The notes beneath the pieces were generated by a model that searched no databases, was not told where the DNA came from, and was given only the letters and a program-made list of their open reading frames with translations. A stretch of DNA of 23,040 nt, from positions 1-23,040 of the forward strand of contig JAHFRG010000012.1 in assembly GCA_023258935.1 (NCBI GenBank), written 5' to 3'. A program made the translations under genes and the position numbers. The number at the start of each line of letters is the position of its first letter. Position 1 is the first letter of the stretch. Source of the stretch: Betaproteobacteria bacterium (GTDB lineage Bacteria > Pseudomonadota > Gammaproteobacteria > Burkholderiales > JAHFRG01). Below, piece by piece: positions 14,993 through 22,388 of the stretch.

Positions 14993-16373
14993 TCCTTAAT
15001 CCTTCCGGTTCCTTGAGAGGCTTTTTATTATCGAGAGGCTGCGGATCGAGCACCGCGATTGTAAGGTTATCGTCGCTGAAATATTTTTTTGCCACCGCCT
15101 GTACCTGCTCCGCGCTCACCGCTTTCAGCTTATCCACCAGGATATCCAGCGTTTTATACGACAACCCCGCCATTTCCCACCCGCCGATCTGATGCGCCTG
15201 GGCCATGACCGAATCGCGCTCAAATACTTCATTGGCGATGACCTGGGCCTTTACCCGGTCCAGCTCTTCATTTTTCACGCCGTCATTGATGATTTTTTGC
15301 AGTTCGCCGCGTATAGCTGTCTCCAAATCGGTGACGGTTTTACCTTCGCTGGGAACGCCTTCCAGGTAGAACAGCCCGGGCCCGCGCTCGGCAGAGTCAT
15401 AGTTCACACCCGTGGATGAGGCAATTTGCGTTTCGCGCACCAAGGAACGGTTTAACCGCGCCGACTCGTTGCCATCGAGTACTCCGGCAAGAATCTCAAG
15501 CGCGTAAGGCTCCCAGTCGCGCTCGGCATCGCGCAGCACCGCCGTGTGGTAACTCATCATGAGGTAAGGCAGCTTGGCGGGCGCTTTAACCGTGACGCTG
15601 CGTACGCCGGTTTGCTGTGGTTCTTCCTGCGGTTTGCGTATCGGCAGCACTTTGGTTTTGATGGAACCAAAATAGCGCTGAGCAAGACTCAACACTTCAC
15701 GCGGCTTCACATCACCCACCACCACCAGTGTAGCATTGTTCGGTGCATACCAGGTGCGGTACCACCGCTCCGCGTCTTCCGCCCGCATGTTTTCCAAATC
15801 GCTCATCCAGCCAATGACCGGCCTGCGGTAGGGATGGGCTTCGAAAGTCGTAGCCAGCAACTGCTCGTAAACCAGCGCCTGCGGCTTATCATCGGTACGC
15901 CAGCGCCGCTCTTCCATTACTACTTTCATTTCCTTAGCAAACCCGTCCTTGGAAAAATTCAGGTTTTGCATGCGATCCGCCTCCAGTTTCAGAGCCAACG
16001 GGAGCTTAGATTTGTGCAATTGCTGGAAATAGGCGGTGAAATCCTTACTAGTAAAAGCGTTGTCACGCCCGCCGGCTTGGGCGATGATTTTGGAAAATTC
16101 ACCGCTCGGCACTTTTTTCGTTCCCTTGAACATCATGTGCTCCAACACATGGGAGACACCGGTCGTGCCGTTCACTTCGTCCATGCTACCGACCCTGTAC
16201 CACACCATGGACACGACCACCGGCGCGCGATGGTCTTCCTTGACAATTACTTTAAGCCCGTTACTGAGCGTATACTCGCTGGCTGCTGCACGAGCCGGAT
16301 GCGGCAACAAACCAATCAAAAAGAAAATGAAAGCAAGACCTAGCTGTACGGTAGATCCGGAAATCGCGATCAT
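14985..16373 (-). CDS. M16 family zinc metallopeptidase, catalytic subunit
   Basis: This is an exported peptidase with the inverted zinc motif HVLEH at 75-79 (His75, Glu78 as base, His79) and a distal acidic ligand near Glu155 in VVMEERRWR. The two M16 halves follow, with LVVVGDVKPREVLSLAQRYFG ending the first and NESARLNRSLVRE in the second. The start is set at the ATG at 16373 (462 aa), which makes a good signal peptide ending PARAAA. The longer TTG frame from 16397 has no Shine-Dalgarno and would begin a few bases from the predicted transcription start. It overlaps the partner subunit by 8 bases and heads the operon through rsmD, coaD and the ferredoxin. Confidence 0.95.
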   Translation of the reverse strand: MIAISGSTVQLGLAFIFFLIGLLPHPARAAASEYTLSNGLKVIVKEDHRAPVVVSMVWYRVGSMDEVNGTTGVSHVLEHMMFKGTKKVPSGEFSKIIAQAGGRDNAFTSKDFTAYFQQLHKSKLPLALKLEADRMQNLNFSKDGFAKEMKVVMEERRWRTDDKPQALVYEQLLATTFEAHPYRRPVIGWMSDLENMRAEDAERWYRTWYAPNNATLVVVGDVKPREVLSLAQRYFGSIKTKVLPIRKPQEEPQQTGVRSVTVKAPAKLPYLMMSYHTAVLRDAERDWEPYALEILAGVLDGNESARLNRSLVRETQIASSTGVNYDSAERGPGLFYLEGVPSEGKTVTDLETAIRGELQKIINDGVKNEELDRVKAQVIANEVFERDSVMAQAHQIGGWEMAGLSYKTLDILVDKLKAVSAEQVQAVAKKYFSDDNLTIAVLDPQPLDNKKPLKEPEGLRND

Positions 16374-16408
16374 TATTTTTAGCCTGACTTTGACCAATTC
16401 GGAATAGA

Positions 16409-16414
16409 ATTATA
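16409..16414 (-). promoter_or_regulatory. Candidate -10 (TATAAT) for the M16-rsmD-coaD operon
   Basis: A perfect TATAAT on the minus strand lies 35 bases before the chosen ATG, which would give a leader of about 28 bases. I see no good -35 at 16-18 bases. On the opposite strand, TTGACC (16390-16395) and TATACC (16411-16416), spaced 15 bases, could serve ftsY, so the two promoters may overlap. Confidence 0.4.
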
Positions 16415-16463
16415 CCCGGATTCTAAACCACTTCGAGTATGCGCTCTGTGACAACATCTCCTT

Positions 16464-17417
16464 ATGCTTAGTTTCTTGAAACAAAACGGGAGCACTCCAG
16501 CTGACGAGGCGTCAAACTGGACGGCGCGGCTGAAACGAGGTCTGGCGCGCACCCGCAATCAATTAGGCAAACCGTTGGCAGGCCTGTTAGGCAACGGCAA
16601 GATTGACGATGCGCTGTATCAGGAACTGGAAAACACGCTGATCTGCGCTGACATGGGTGTGGCGGCCACCCAATACCTGCTCGAAAAAATGCGCGCGCGC
16701 GCGCAGCGCGAAAACCTGCATCAAGCGGCGGAACTGCGATCTATATTGCGGCAGTCCTTGCTGGATTTGCTCGCCCCGCTCGTCAAATCCATCGATACCA
16801 GCGGCAGCCGTCCTTTCATAATCATGCTGTCGGGGGTAAATGGCAGCGGCAAAACCACATCCATCGGCAAACTTGCAAAATATTTTCAGTTGCAGGGAAA
16901 ATCGGTTCTGCTTGCAGCGGGCGATACTTTCCGTGCTGCGGCACGCGAGCAATTACAGACTTGGGGCAAACGCAATAATGTCACGGTCATCTCCCAGGAA
17001 AGCGGTGATCCCGCAGCGGTGATCTTCGATGCCATTCATGCCGCGAAGGCGCGCTCTATTGATATCGTGCTGGCAGACACTGCCGGACGGCTTCCCACAC
17101 AACTACATTTGATGGAGGAAATCAAGAAAGTCAAACGCGTGATCACCAAGGCTGAACCTTCGGCGCCGCACGAAAATTTGCTGGTGCTCGATGCCAATAC
17201 CGGCCAAAACGCGGTAAACCAGGTCAAGGCGTTTGACGATGCGTTGGGTTTGACCGGTCTCATCATCACCAAGCTGGACGGCACCGCCAAGGGCGGGGCA
17301 ATAGCCGCTATCGCAAGGACCCGGCCGGTTCCGGTTTGCTTTATCGGCATAGGCGAGAAGATCGATGATTTACGCCCGTTCGATGCCGGAGAATTCGTCG
17401 AGGCCTTGCTTGCATGA
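16464..17417 (+). CDS. ftsY: Signal recognition particle receptor FtsY (NG form without acidic domain)
   Basis: FtsY is the SRP receptor GTPase that delivers ribosome-nascent-chain complexes to SecYEG. At 317 aa it is essentially the N and G domains; the acidic A domain of the E. coli protein (497 aa) is absent, leaving about 20 residues before the N domain. GTPase motifs are G1 GVNGSGKT (124-131), the DTFRAAAREQL insertion-box segment (154-164), G3 DTAGR (205-209) and G4 TKLDGTAKGG (269-278). No clear Shine-Dalgarno precedes the ATG. It overlaps ftsE by 4 bases, the ftsY-ftsE-ftsX-rpoH order known from many proteobacteria. A (GC)7 run occurs in the coding sequence at 16691-16704. Confidence 0.97.
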   Translation: MLSFLKQNGSTPADEASNWTARLKRGLARTRNQLGKPLAGLLGNGKIDDALYQELENTLICADMGVAATQYLLEKMRARAQRENLHQAAELRSILRQSLLDLLAPLVKSIDTSGSRPFIIMLSGVNGSGKTTSIGKLAKYFQLQGKSVLLAAGDTFRAAAREQLQTWGKRNNVTVISQESGDPAAVIFDAIHAAKARSIDIVLADTAGRLPTQLHLMEEIKKVKRVITKAEPSAPHENLLVLDANTGQNAVNQVKAFDDALGLTGLIITKLDGTAKGGAIAAIARTRPVPVCFIGIGEKIDDLRPFDAGEFVEALLA

Positions 17418-18067
17418 TTAGCCTGAGCCAGGTCTGCAAGCGCTATCCGGGCGGCTACGATGCTCTGAAAAACATTTCTTTTACGATGCAGCACGGCGAA
17501 CTGGTTGCTGTGACGGGTCATTCCGGCGCCGGCAAGAGCACGCTGCTCAAATTGATTGCGGCCATCGAGCGTCCTACCCGCGGCAGCATCATCATCAATG
17601 GGCAAAATACCAGTTCACTGCGTACCGCCGCAATTCCTTATCTGCGTCGCAATTTTGGCCTGGTGTTCCAGGACCACAAGCTATTGTTCGAGCGCACGGT
17701 GTTTGAAAACGTGCTGCTGCCCCTGCAAATCACCGGCTTTGAGCGCAGGGAGAGCGCAAAACGTGTGCGCGCGGCGCTCGACAAGGTGGGGCTGCTCGAC
17801 AAGGAAAAAACGTTACCGATCACGCTATCCGGAGGCGAGCAGCAGCGCCTGTGTATTGCGCGCGCCATTGTCAGCCGCCCGGCCATTCTGCTCGCCGACG
17901 AGCCTACCGGCAATCTGGATGCGGCTTATGCCAGTGACATCATGGAGCTGTTCAAATCATTCAACCAGGTAGGCGTAACGGTAATCATCGCCAGCCATGA
18001 TGAAGCGATGTTGAAACGCTTGAACCCGCGGCTGCTGAAACTCAATTGCGGGGAACTGGCTTCGTGA
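17414..18067 (+). CDS. ftsE: Cell division ATP-binding protein FtsE
   Basis: FtsE is the ATPase of the FtsEX complex, which signals from the divisome to periplasmic cell-wall hydrolases. Walker A GHSGAGKST is at 35-43, the Q-loop VFQDHKLLFERTVFENV follows, the signature LSGGEQQR is at 138-145, Walker B ILLADEPTGNLD starts at 158 and the switch is IIASHD with His195. Length 217 aa is typical. The ATG overlaps the ftsY stop (ATGA) and the stop overlaps the ftsX GTG, so all three fts genes are coupled. Confidence 0.97.
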   Translation: MISLSQVCKRYPGGYDALKNISFTMQHGELVAVTGHSGAGKSTLLKLIAAIERPTRGSIIINGQNTSSLRTAAIPYLRRNFGLVFQDHKLLFERTVFENVLLPLQITGFERRESAKRVRAALDKVGLLDKEKTLPITLSGGEQQRLCIARAIVSRPAILLADEPTGNLDAAYASDIMELFKSFNQVGVTVIIASHDEAMLKRLNPRLLKLNCGELAS

Positions 18068-18972
18068 AAAACTGGCTGTCACACCATGCGCAATCCCTGT
18101 GGCTCGCGCTGAAACGCCTGCTGCAAAATCCGTTTGCCGGCCTGCTCAATATCGGTGTCATCGGCATTGCGCTCAGCTTGCCGAGTGGACTTTATGTCCT
18201 GCTCAATAACCTCGAAAATCTATCCAGGCAGGTGAGCAGTGAACCGCAAATCAGCCTGTTTTTGAACATGCAGGCGACTCCTGCGGAAGTCGCGCAGATG
18301 CAGGCGCAGTTGAAAAGTCATCCCGGGGTGCGCAATTTCCAATTCGTGCCGCGCGACCAGGCGTTGCGCGAGCTGCAGAAAGCCGCAGGCATTGGCGACG
18401 TGGTGCAAAGCCTGACGCATAATCCGCTGCCCGATGCTTTTATAATTCACGCCAAAAATTCCTCCGCCGAAGCCTTGCAGGCGCTGCGAGATGAAATCAG
18501 CTCCTGGCCCAATGCCGCGCATGTGCAGCTCGACTCGCTGTGGGCGCAACGGCTGGACGCTTTGTTGCGGCTTGGCAAACTTGTCATTTTGATGCTGGCC
18601 ATTTTGTTGAGCTTTGCCTTGGTAGCGGTAACTTTCAATACCATCAGGCTGCAAATCCTCACCCAACGCGATGAAATCGAGGTGGCAAAATTGATAGGTG
18701 CGACTCCCCGCTTCATTCGCCGGCCATTTTTGTACATCGGGGCCTTGCAGGGGTTGGCGGGCGGGGTGATTGCTTGGGTCATTGTGGCAATAAGCATCCA
18801 TGTGCTGGATAAAGGAATTGCCGATCTGACCAGGCTGTACTCAGTGAATTTTCAATTAAATCATTTAAATATCTCGGATAGCGGAAGCTTGATCCTGTTT
18901 TCGGCTTGGCTTGGCTGGGTAGGTGCCTGGATGTCAGTAAGCAGGCACTTACATCAGATCGAACAGCACTAG
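18064..18972 (+). CDS. ftsX: Cell division protein FtsX (permease-like)
   Basis: FtsX is the membrane partner of FtsE and recruits murein hydrolase activators in the periplasm. The 302-aa product has an N-terminal cytoplasmic segment, a membrane helix at about 25-50, a periplasmic domain (about 55-170) and three further helices (about 175-200, 225-250, 275-295). The sequence RDEIEVAKLIGATPRFIRRPFLYIG is the conserved cytoplasmic motif of the MacB/FtsX class. The start is chosen as the GTG at 18064, which overlaps the ftsE stop (GTGA) with GGGGA about 10 bases upstream; an in-frame TTG at 18046 is less likely. Confidence 0.96.
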   Translation: MKNWLSHHAQSLWLALKRLLQNPFAGLLNIGVIGIALSLPSGLYVLLNNLENLSRQVSSEPQISLFLNMQATPAEVAQMQAQLKSHPGVRNFQFVPRDQALRELQKAAGIGDVVQSLTHNPLPDAFIIHAKNSSAEALQALRDEISSWPNAAHVQLDSLWAQRLDALLRLGKLVILMLAILLSFALVAVTFNTIRLQILTQRDEIEVAKLIGATPRFIRRPFLYIGALQGLAGGVIAWVIVAISIHVLDKGIADLTRLYSVNFQLNHLNISDSGSLILFSAWLGWVGAWMSVSRHLHQIEQH

Positions 18973-18990
18973 CCAGAACTTTCAGGCTTA

Positions 18991-19017
18991 TTGGCACTCT
19001 TAAGTAGCGAGTGCTAA
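18991..19017 (+). promoter_or_regulatory. CIRCE operator (HrcA-binding) upstream of rpoH
   Basis: The sequence TTGGCACTC (18991-18999), nine bases, then GAGTGCTAA (19009-19017) matches the CIRCE consensus TTAGCACTC-N9-GAGTGCTAA at 17 of 18 arm positions, the single change being A to G at the third base of the left arm. CIRCE is the operator of the heat-shock repressor HrcA. It covers the -35 and the start of the -10 of the predicted rpoH promoter, the classic position for repression. The match is seen directly; HrcA binding is inferred. Confidence 0.9.
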
Positions 19018-19020
19018 AAT
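18991..19020 (+). promoter_or_regulatory. Sigma-70-type promoter of rpoH
   Basis: TTGGCA (18991-18996, 5 of 6 to consensus) and TAAAAT (19015-19020, 5 of 6) are spaced 18 bases. Transcription would start near 19026-19028, leaving a leader of only about 15 bases before the preferred rpoH ATG. The promoter is entirely within or abutting the CIRCE element. Confidence 0.7.
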
Positions 19021-19028
19021 AGCTCCAT

Positions 19029-19034
19029 GGAGGA
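19029..19034 (+). promoter_or_regulatory. Shine-Dalgarno GGAGGA deciding the rpoH start
   Basis: GGAGGA lies seven bases before the ATG at 19042. An in-frame ATG at 19027 directly overlaps this site and would sit at the predicted transcription start, so it is very unlikely to be the initiation codon. Confidence 0.8.
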
Positions 19035-19041
19035 AAAACTA

Positions 19042-19890
19042 ATGTCGGAAACCATAGCCTTACCTATCCCATCCGCGGCAGGAAGCCTGGAGAGCTACAT
19101 TCATGCAGTCAACCGCTTTCCTTTCCTCACCTTGGAACAGGAAGTGGAATTAGCAAGACGCTTACGCGCGAACAACGACCTGGAAGCAGCCAGACAACTG
19201 GTTCTTTCGCACTTGCGCGTAGTGGTAGCCATCGCCCGCGGTTACATGGGCTACGGGCTGCCTCAGGCCGACCTGATCCAGGAAGGCAATATCGGTCTCA
19301 TGAAAGCGGTAAGACGCTTCGACCCGGAGCGCGGGGTGCGCCTGGTGTCGTTCGCCGTGCACTGGATTCGCGCCGAAATGCACGAATTTATTCTGCGCAA
19401 CTGGCGCATCGTAAAAATCGCCACCACCAAGGCACAGCGCAAGCTGTTTTTCAATTTACGCAGCTTGAAACAGGGGCTGGAACCCCTGCGTCTGGAGCAA
19501 ACCAGGGATATGGCGGCACAGCTTGGCGTGAAAAGCTCGGATGTGTCGGAAATGGAAACCCGCTTGAGTGGTCATGATGTGGCGCTGGAGCCAGCGAGCG
19601 ATGATGAAGAGGCCTATAGCCCTATCGCTTATCTCAGCGATCCGGAAAGCGAGCCTTCTCGTATTCTGGAACGCGATCAGGCCGAGCGATTGCAAAAAAC
19701 AGGCCTCAAGCATGCATTGGAGAGTCTCGATCCGCGCAGCCGCCGCATCATCGAAGCGCGCTGGCTGCGCGAAAAAGATTCAGCGACACTGCACGAATTG
19801 GCAGCGGAATTCAAGATCTCCGCCGAGCGCATCCGCCAGCTTGAACAAAAAGCGCTCACTAAAATGAAAGCGGCGATGGGGACTTATTAA
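19042..19890 (+). CDS. rpoH: RNA polymerase heat-shock sigma factor RpoH (sigma-32)
   Basis: RpoH directs RNA polymerase to heat-shock promoters. The 282-aa product has region 1.2-2 (FPFLTLEQEVELARRL, DLIQEGNIGLMKAVRRFDPERGVRLVSFAVHWIRAEMHEF), the RpoH box QRKLFFNLR at 132-140, which separates it from other group 2/3 sigmas, and region 4 with ISAERIRQLEQKALTKMK. The start is the ATG at 19042, set by the Shine-Dalgarno at 19029-19034. It lies 69 bases after ftsX with its own promoter under a CIRCE element. Its stop overlaps the convergent SCO gene by 4 bases, so no separate terminator fits between them. Confidence 0.98.
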   Translation: MSETIALPIPSAAGSLESYIHAVNRFPFLTLEQEVELARRLRANNDLEAARQLVLSHLRVVVAIARGYMGYGLPQADLIQEGNIGLMKAVRRFDPERGVRLVSFAVHWIRAEMHEFILRNWRIVKIATTKAQRKLFFNLRSLKQGLEPLRLEQTRDMAAQLGVKSSDVSEMETRLSGHDVALEPASDDEEAYSPIAYLSDPESEPSRILERDQAERLQKTGLKHALESLDPRSRRIIEARWLREKDSATLHELAAEFKISAERIRQLEQKALTKMKAAMGTY

Positions 19891-20489
19891 GAAGGATTCT
19901 GCGCAAGCAGGATTCTGATGTCGTGCAACAACACGGTTGCCCCCTGACCGTAGCTAACATATAAGCGCAATCTTCCCCCTTGATCGAACACATAAGTGCC
20001 GGCTGAATGGTCCATGGTGTAATTATCGGGGCTGCTGCCGGCAACTTTTTGGTACACCACTTTAAACTCATTTGCCGTCCTTGCGGTCGCCTCAAGATCG
20101 CCATATAAACCCACAAAGCCGGGATCGAACGAGGGCACATACTGCGCGAGCAGTCGGGGCGTGTCGCGCTCCGGATCCACTGTCACAAACAACACCTGCA
20201 CTTTCTTGGCGTCTACGCCCAACTGCTTCATGACCAGCGCGAGTTCAGCAAGCGTAGTCGGGCATACATCGGGGCAATGGGTATAGCCGAAGAACAGCAC
20301 CACCACCTTGCCTTTGAAATCGGCAAGGCTTCTCGCCTTGCCATTGTGATCCGTCAATTGGAAATCTTTTCCGAAATTGGCGCCGGTGATGTCAGTGGAT
20401 TTGAACGCCTCCACTTTGGCCGTTGTGTCACATCCAGCAAGCACACCCAAAACGCCTAGCAGCAGACTTGCCGACAGCAACTTATTCAT
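19887..20489 (-). CDS. SCO1/SenC-family copper chaperone lipoprotein
   Basis: SCO proteins deliver copper to the CuA centre of cytochrome c oxidase or keep its cysteines reduced. This 200-aa protein has a lipoprotein signal with lipobox LAGC (Cys20), then a thioredoxin-like fold with the copper motif CPDVC (Cys72, Cys76), VTVDPERDTP and the third ligand His161 in MDHSAGTYVFD. It is the last gene of the SURF1-ctaA-ctaB cluster, 21 bases after ctaB, fitting a role in maturing the same oxidase. The bases before its ATG are pyrimidine-rich (CCCTCTCCTC) with no Shine-Dalgarno, so translation may rely on coupling or be weak. It converges on rpoH with overlapping stops. Confidence 0.96.
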   Translation of the reverse strand: MNKLLSASLLLGVLGVLAGCDTTAKVEAFKSTDITGANFGKDFQLTDHNGKARSLADFKGKVVVLFFGYTHCPDVCPTTLAELALVMKQLGVDAKKVQVLFVTVDPERDTPRLLAQYVPSFDPGFVGLYGDLEATARTANEFKVVYQKVAGSSPDNYTMDHSAGTYVFDQGGRLRLYVSYGQGATVLLHDIRILLAQNPS

Positions 20490-20510
20490 GAGGAGAGGGA
20501 AGAGTTGGGT

Positions 20511-21398
20511 TTAGCTCCAGTGATCCAGCAGCAGCGCAGCGAAAAGCGCGGAGAGGTACACAATCGAATAGCGGAATGCGCGCTGCGCCAGTCTGTCGCT
20601 GTAGTCAACAAAGATTCTCACCGCGTAATACAAATATATTCCTCCGAGCGCACAGGCACTCAAGAGGTAGGGCCAGCCGCTCATCTTGGTGGCAAATGGC
20701 AGCAGGCTCACCGCAACCAGGATCAGGGTGTAGAGCAGTACGTGCAGGCGGGTGAATTTGTCGCCGTGAGTCACAGGCAACATGGGTAATCCAGCTTTGG
20801 CGTACTCGTGCTTTCGATACAGGGCTAGCGACCAAAAATGCGGAGGCGTCCAGGCGAAAATAATCAGAAACAGCAACAAGGCATCGTAGGAAATTTCGCC
20901 GGTGACCGCAGCCCAGCCCAGCACCGGCGGCATTGCGCCGGACGCGCCCCCTATGACGATGTTCTGCGGTGTCATAGGTTTGAGAATCACGGTATAAACA
21001 ACCGCGTAACCGACAAAAGTGGCTAATGTCAGCCACATGGTGAGCGGGTTGATGAACCGGTAAAGCAACAACAGACCGGTGCCGCCTAACACACCCGAAA
21101 AGACCAGTGTTTGCAGCGAAGTCAGCTCCCCGCGCGGCAGCGGACGGGCGTGGGTGCGCGCCATGACCGCATCAATTTTTTGCTCCACCAGGCAATTCAC
21201 TGCGGCAGCGGCGCCTGCTACCAATGCAATCCCCGAAGTGGCAAAAAGCAGGATTTTCAGCTGCACCATGCCGGGGGCGGCAAGAAACATGCCGATGACC
21301 GCGGTAAACACGATCAGCGACACCACGCGCGGTTTACACAATTTTAAATACAGTTGCAGGCGCGAACCGGCTCTTTCCCAGGTTAAGCTTGACGCCAT
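20511..21398 (-). CDS. ctaB: Protoheme IX farnesyltransferase (heme O synthase)
   Basis: CtaB/CyoE attaches a farnesyl group to heme B, giving heme O, the precursor of heme A. It is an integral membrane UbiA-type prenyltransferase of 295 aa with multiple helices. The first Asp-rich loop appears as NCLVEQKIDAVMARTHARPLP (about 68-88), in which Glu-Gln replaces the more usual Glu-Arg, and the second conserved region as YRKHEYAKAGLPMLPVTHG. The early KPRVVSL motif is also typical. GGGAG lies six bases before the ATG, three bases downstream of the ctaA stop. Linkage to ctaA indicates heme A production for an aa3-type oxidase. Confidence 0.97.
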   Translation of the reverse strand: MASSLTWERAGSRLQLYLKLCKPRVVSLIVFTAVIGMFLAAPGMVQLKILLFATSGIALVAGAAAAVNCLVEQKIDAVMARTHARPLPRGELTSLQTLVFSGVLGGTGLLLLYRFINPLTMWLTLATFVGYAVVYTVILKPMTPQNIVIGGASGAMPPVLGWAAVTGEISYDALLLFLIIFAWTPPHFWSLALYRKHEYAKAGLPMLPVTHGDKFTRLHVLLYTLILVAVSLLPFATKMSGWPYLLSACALGGIYLYYAVRIFVDYSDRLAQRAFRYSIVYLSALFAALLLDHWS

Positions 21399-21401
21399 CT
21401 C

Positions 21402-22388
21402 TCACTCCCGAATCCGATTAATTTTAAAGTTTAACACCACCATGGCAATGAGTAATAGCGCCGCAGCTGCGTTGTGGGCCACCGCCAAGGCCAAAGGCAG
21501 GCTTAACATCACGTTTCCAATGCCCAATACAACCTGCACGCATAAAATGATCAGCAGCAGCGCACCGTATTTTTGCAAGCCCTGAGTGCGTACCACGGCA
21601 ATTGCAAACAGCGCAAGATAACAAAATACAATTAAGGCACCGAGGCGATGCGCCCAATGTATGGCAGTGAGCGCTGGTCTGGACAAGGGCTCCCCTTCCG
21701 CTGTCATTCCCAGCTCGCGCAGAAAATGAAAGCCACTGGCGAAATCCATCTCGGGCACCCAGCTGCCGTTACATAATGGAAAGCCGCCGCAAGCGAGCGA
21801 CGCATAATTGACGCTCACCCATCCGCCCAGCGCAATCTGCAGCGTCAATAGCAGAAGCCCGAACCAGCCCCAGAATTTAAGTTCTCTTATTTTCCCGGTA
21901 TTAACCGGCTGCGGCGCGGCATATTGCAGCAATGCCAGCCAGCACAGCAATGCCAGAGTAGCCATGCCTCCCAGAAGATGCAACGAAACGACAGCCGGTT
22001 TCAATAACAAAGTCACAGTCCACATTCCGAGCAGCGCCTGCAACACCACCAGCCCGGCCAGAAACAGGGGCAACACAGGCGATTGTTGCAAATCGGCACG
22101 CTTGCGCCAGGCGTAAACAGCAATCGCCAATATCAGCAAACCCAGCGTGCCCGCCAAATAACGATGCATCATTTCAATCCATGCCTTGGAGTTATCGAGC
22201 GGCTGGTCGGGAAATTTCAATTGAGCAATGCCGCGTGCTTCCGCGCTTTGTGGTACGGCGACGTGGCCGTAACAGCCCGGCCAGTCTGGGCAGCCCAGCC
22301 CGGCATCCGCAAGACGCACAAAGGCGCCGAATACCACGACTGCAAATGCAAGAAATGCGGTTCCTAAAACAAGTTTTCTAAACATCAT
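21402..22388 (-). CDS. ctaA: Heme A synthase (COX15/CtaA)
   Basis: CtaA oxidises the methyl group of heme O to the formyl group of heme A. The 328-aa protein has about eight membrane helices in two related halves. The first half has the family signature GAFVRLADAGLGCPDWPGCYG with the Cys33/Cys39 pair; the second has a matching extracytoplasmic loop with SLACGGFPLCNGSW. Four candidate heme ligands are visible: EMMHRYLAG, SLHLLGG, IHWAHRLGA and VAHNAAAA. The start ATG overlaps the upstream stop (ATGA); a second ATG follows directly. Cysteine pairs are as in the proteobacterial type with intramolecular disulfides. Confidence 0.97.
   Translation of the reverse strand: MMFRKLVLGTAFLAFAVVVFGAFVRLADAGLGCPDWPGCYGHVAVPQSAEARGIAQLKFPDQPLDNSKAWIEMMHRYLAGTLGLLILAIAVYAWRKRADLQQSPVLPLFLAGLVVLQALLGMWTVTLLLKPAVVSLHLLGGMATLALLCWLALLQYAAPQPVNTGKIRELKFWGWFGLLLLTLQIALGGWVSVNYASLACGGFPLCNGSWVPEMDFASGFHFLRELGMTAEGEPLSRPALTAIHWAHRLGALIVFCYLALFAIAVVRTQGLQKYGALLLIILCVQVVLGIGNVMLSLPLALAVAHNAAAALLLIAMVVLNFKINRIRE

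Noticed and set aside
15125..15140. TTATCCACC, one base from a DnaA box
   Set aside because: It is a single copy inside the M16 coding sequence with no second box or AT-rich unwinding region, so there is no support for an origin.
15546..16343. 265-aa plus-strand open frame opposite the catalytic M16 gene
   Set aside because: It is antisense to a gene with a clear HxxEH motif and signal peptide; it is rich in His/Arg/Phe as expected for a reverse-frame artefact.
16464..17417. FtsY considered truncated because it lacks the acidic domain
   Set aside because: NG-only FtsY proteins are common and functional outside enterobacteria; all GTPase motifs are intact.
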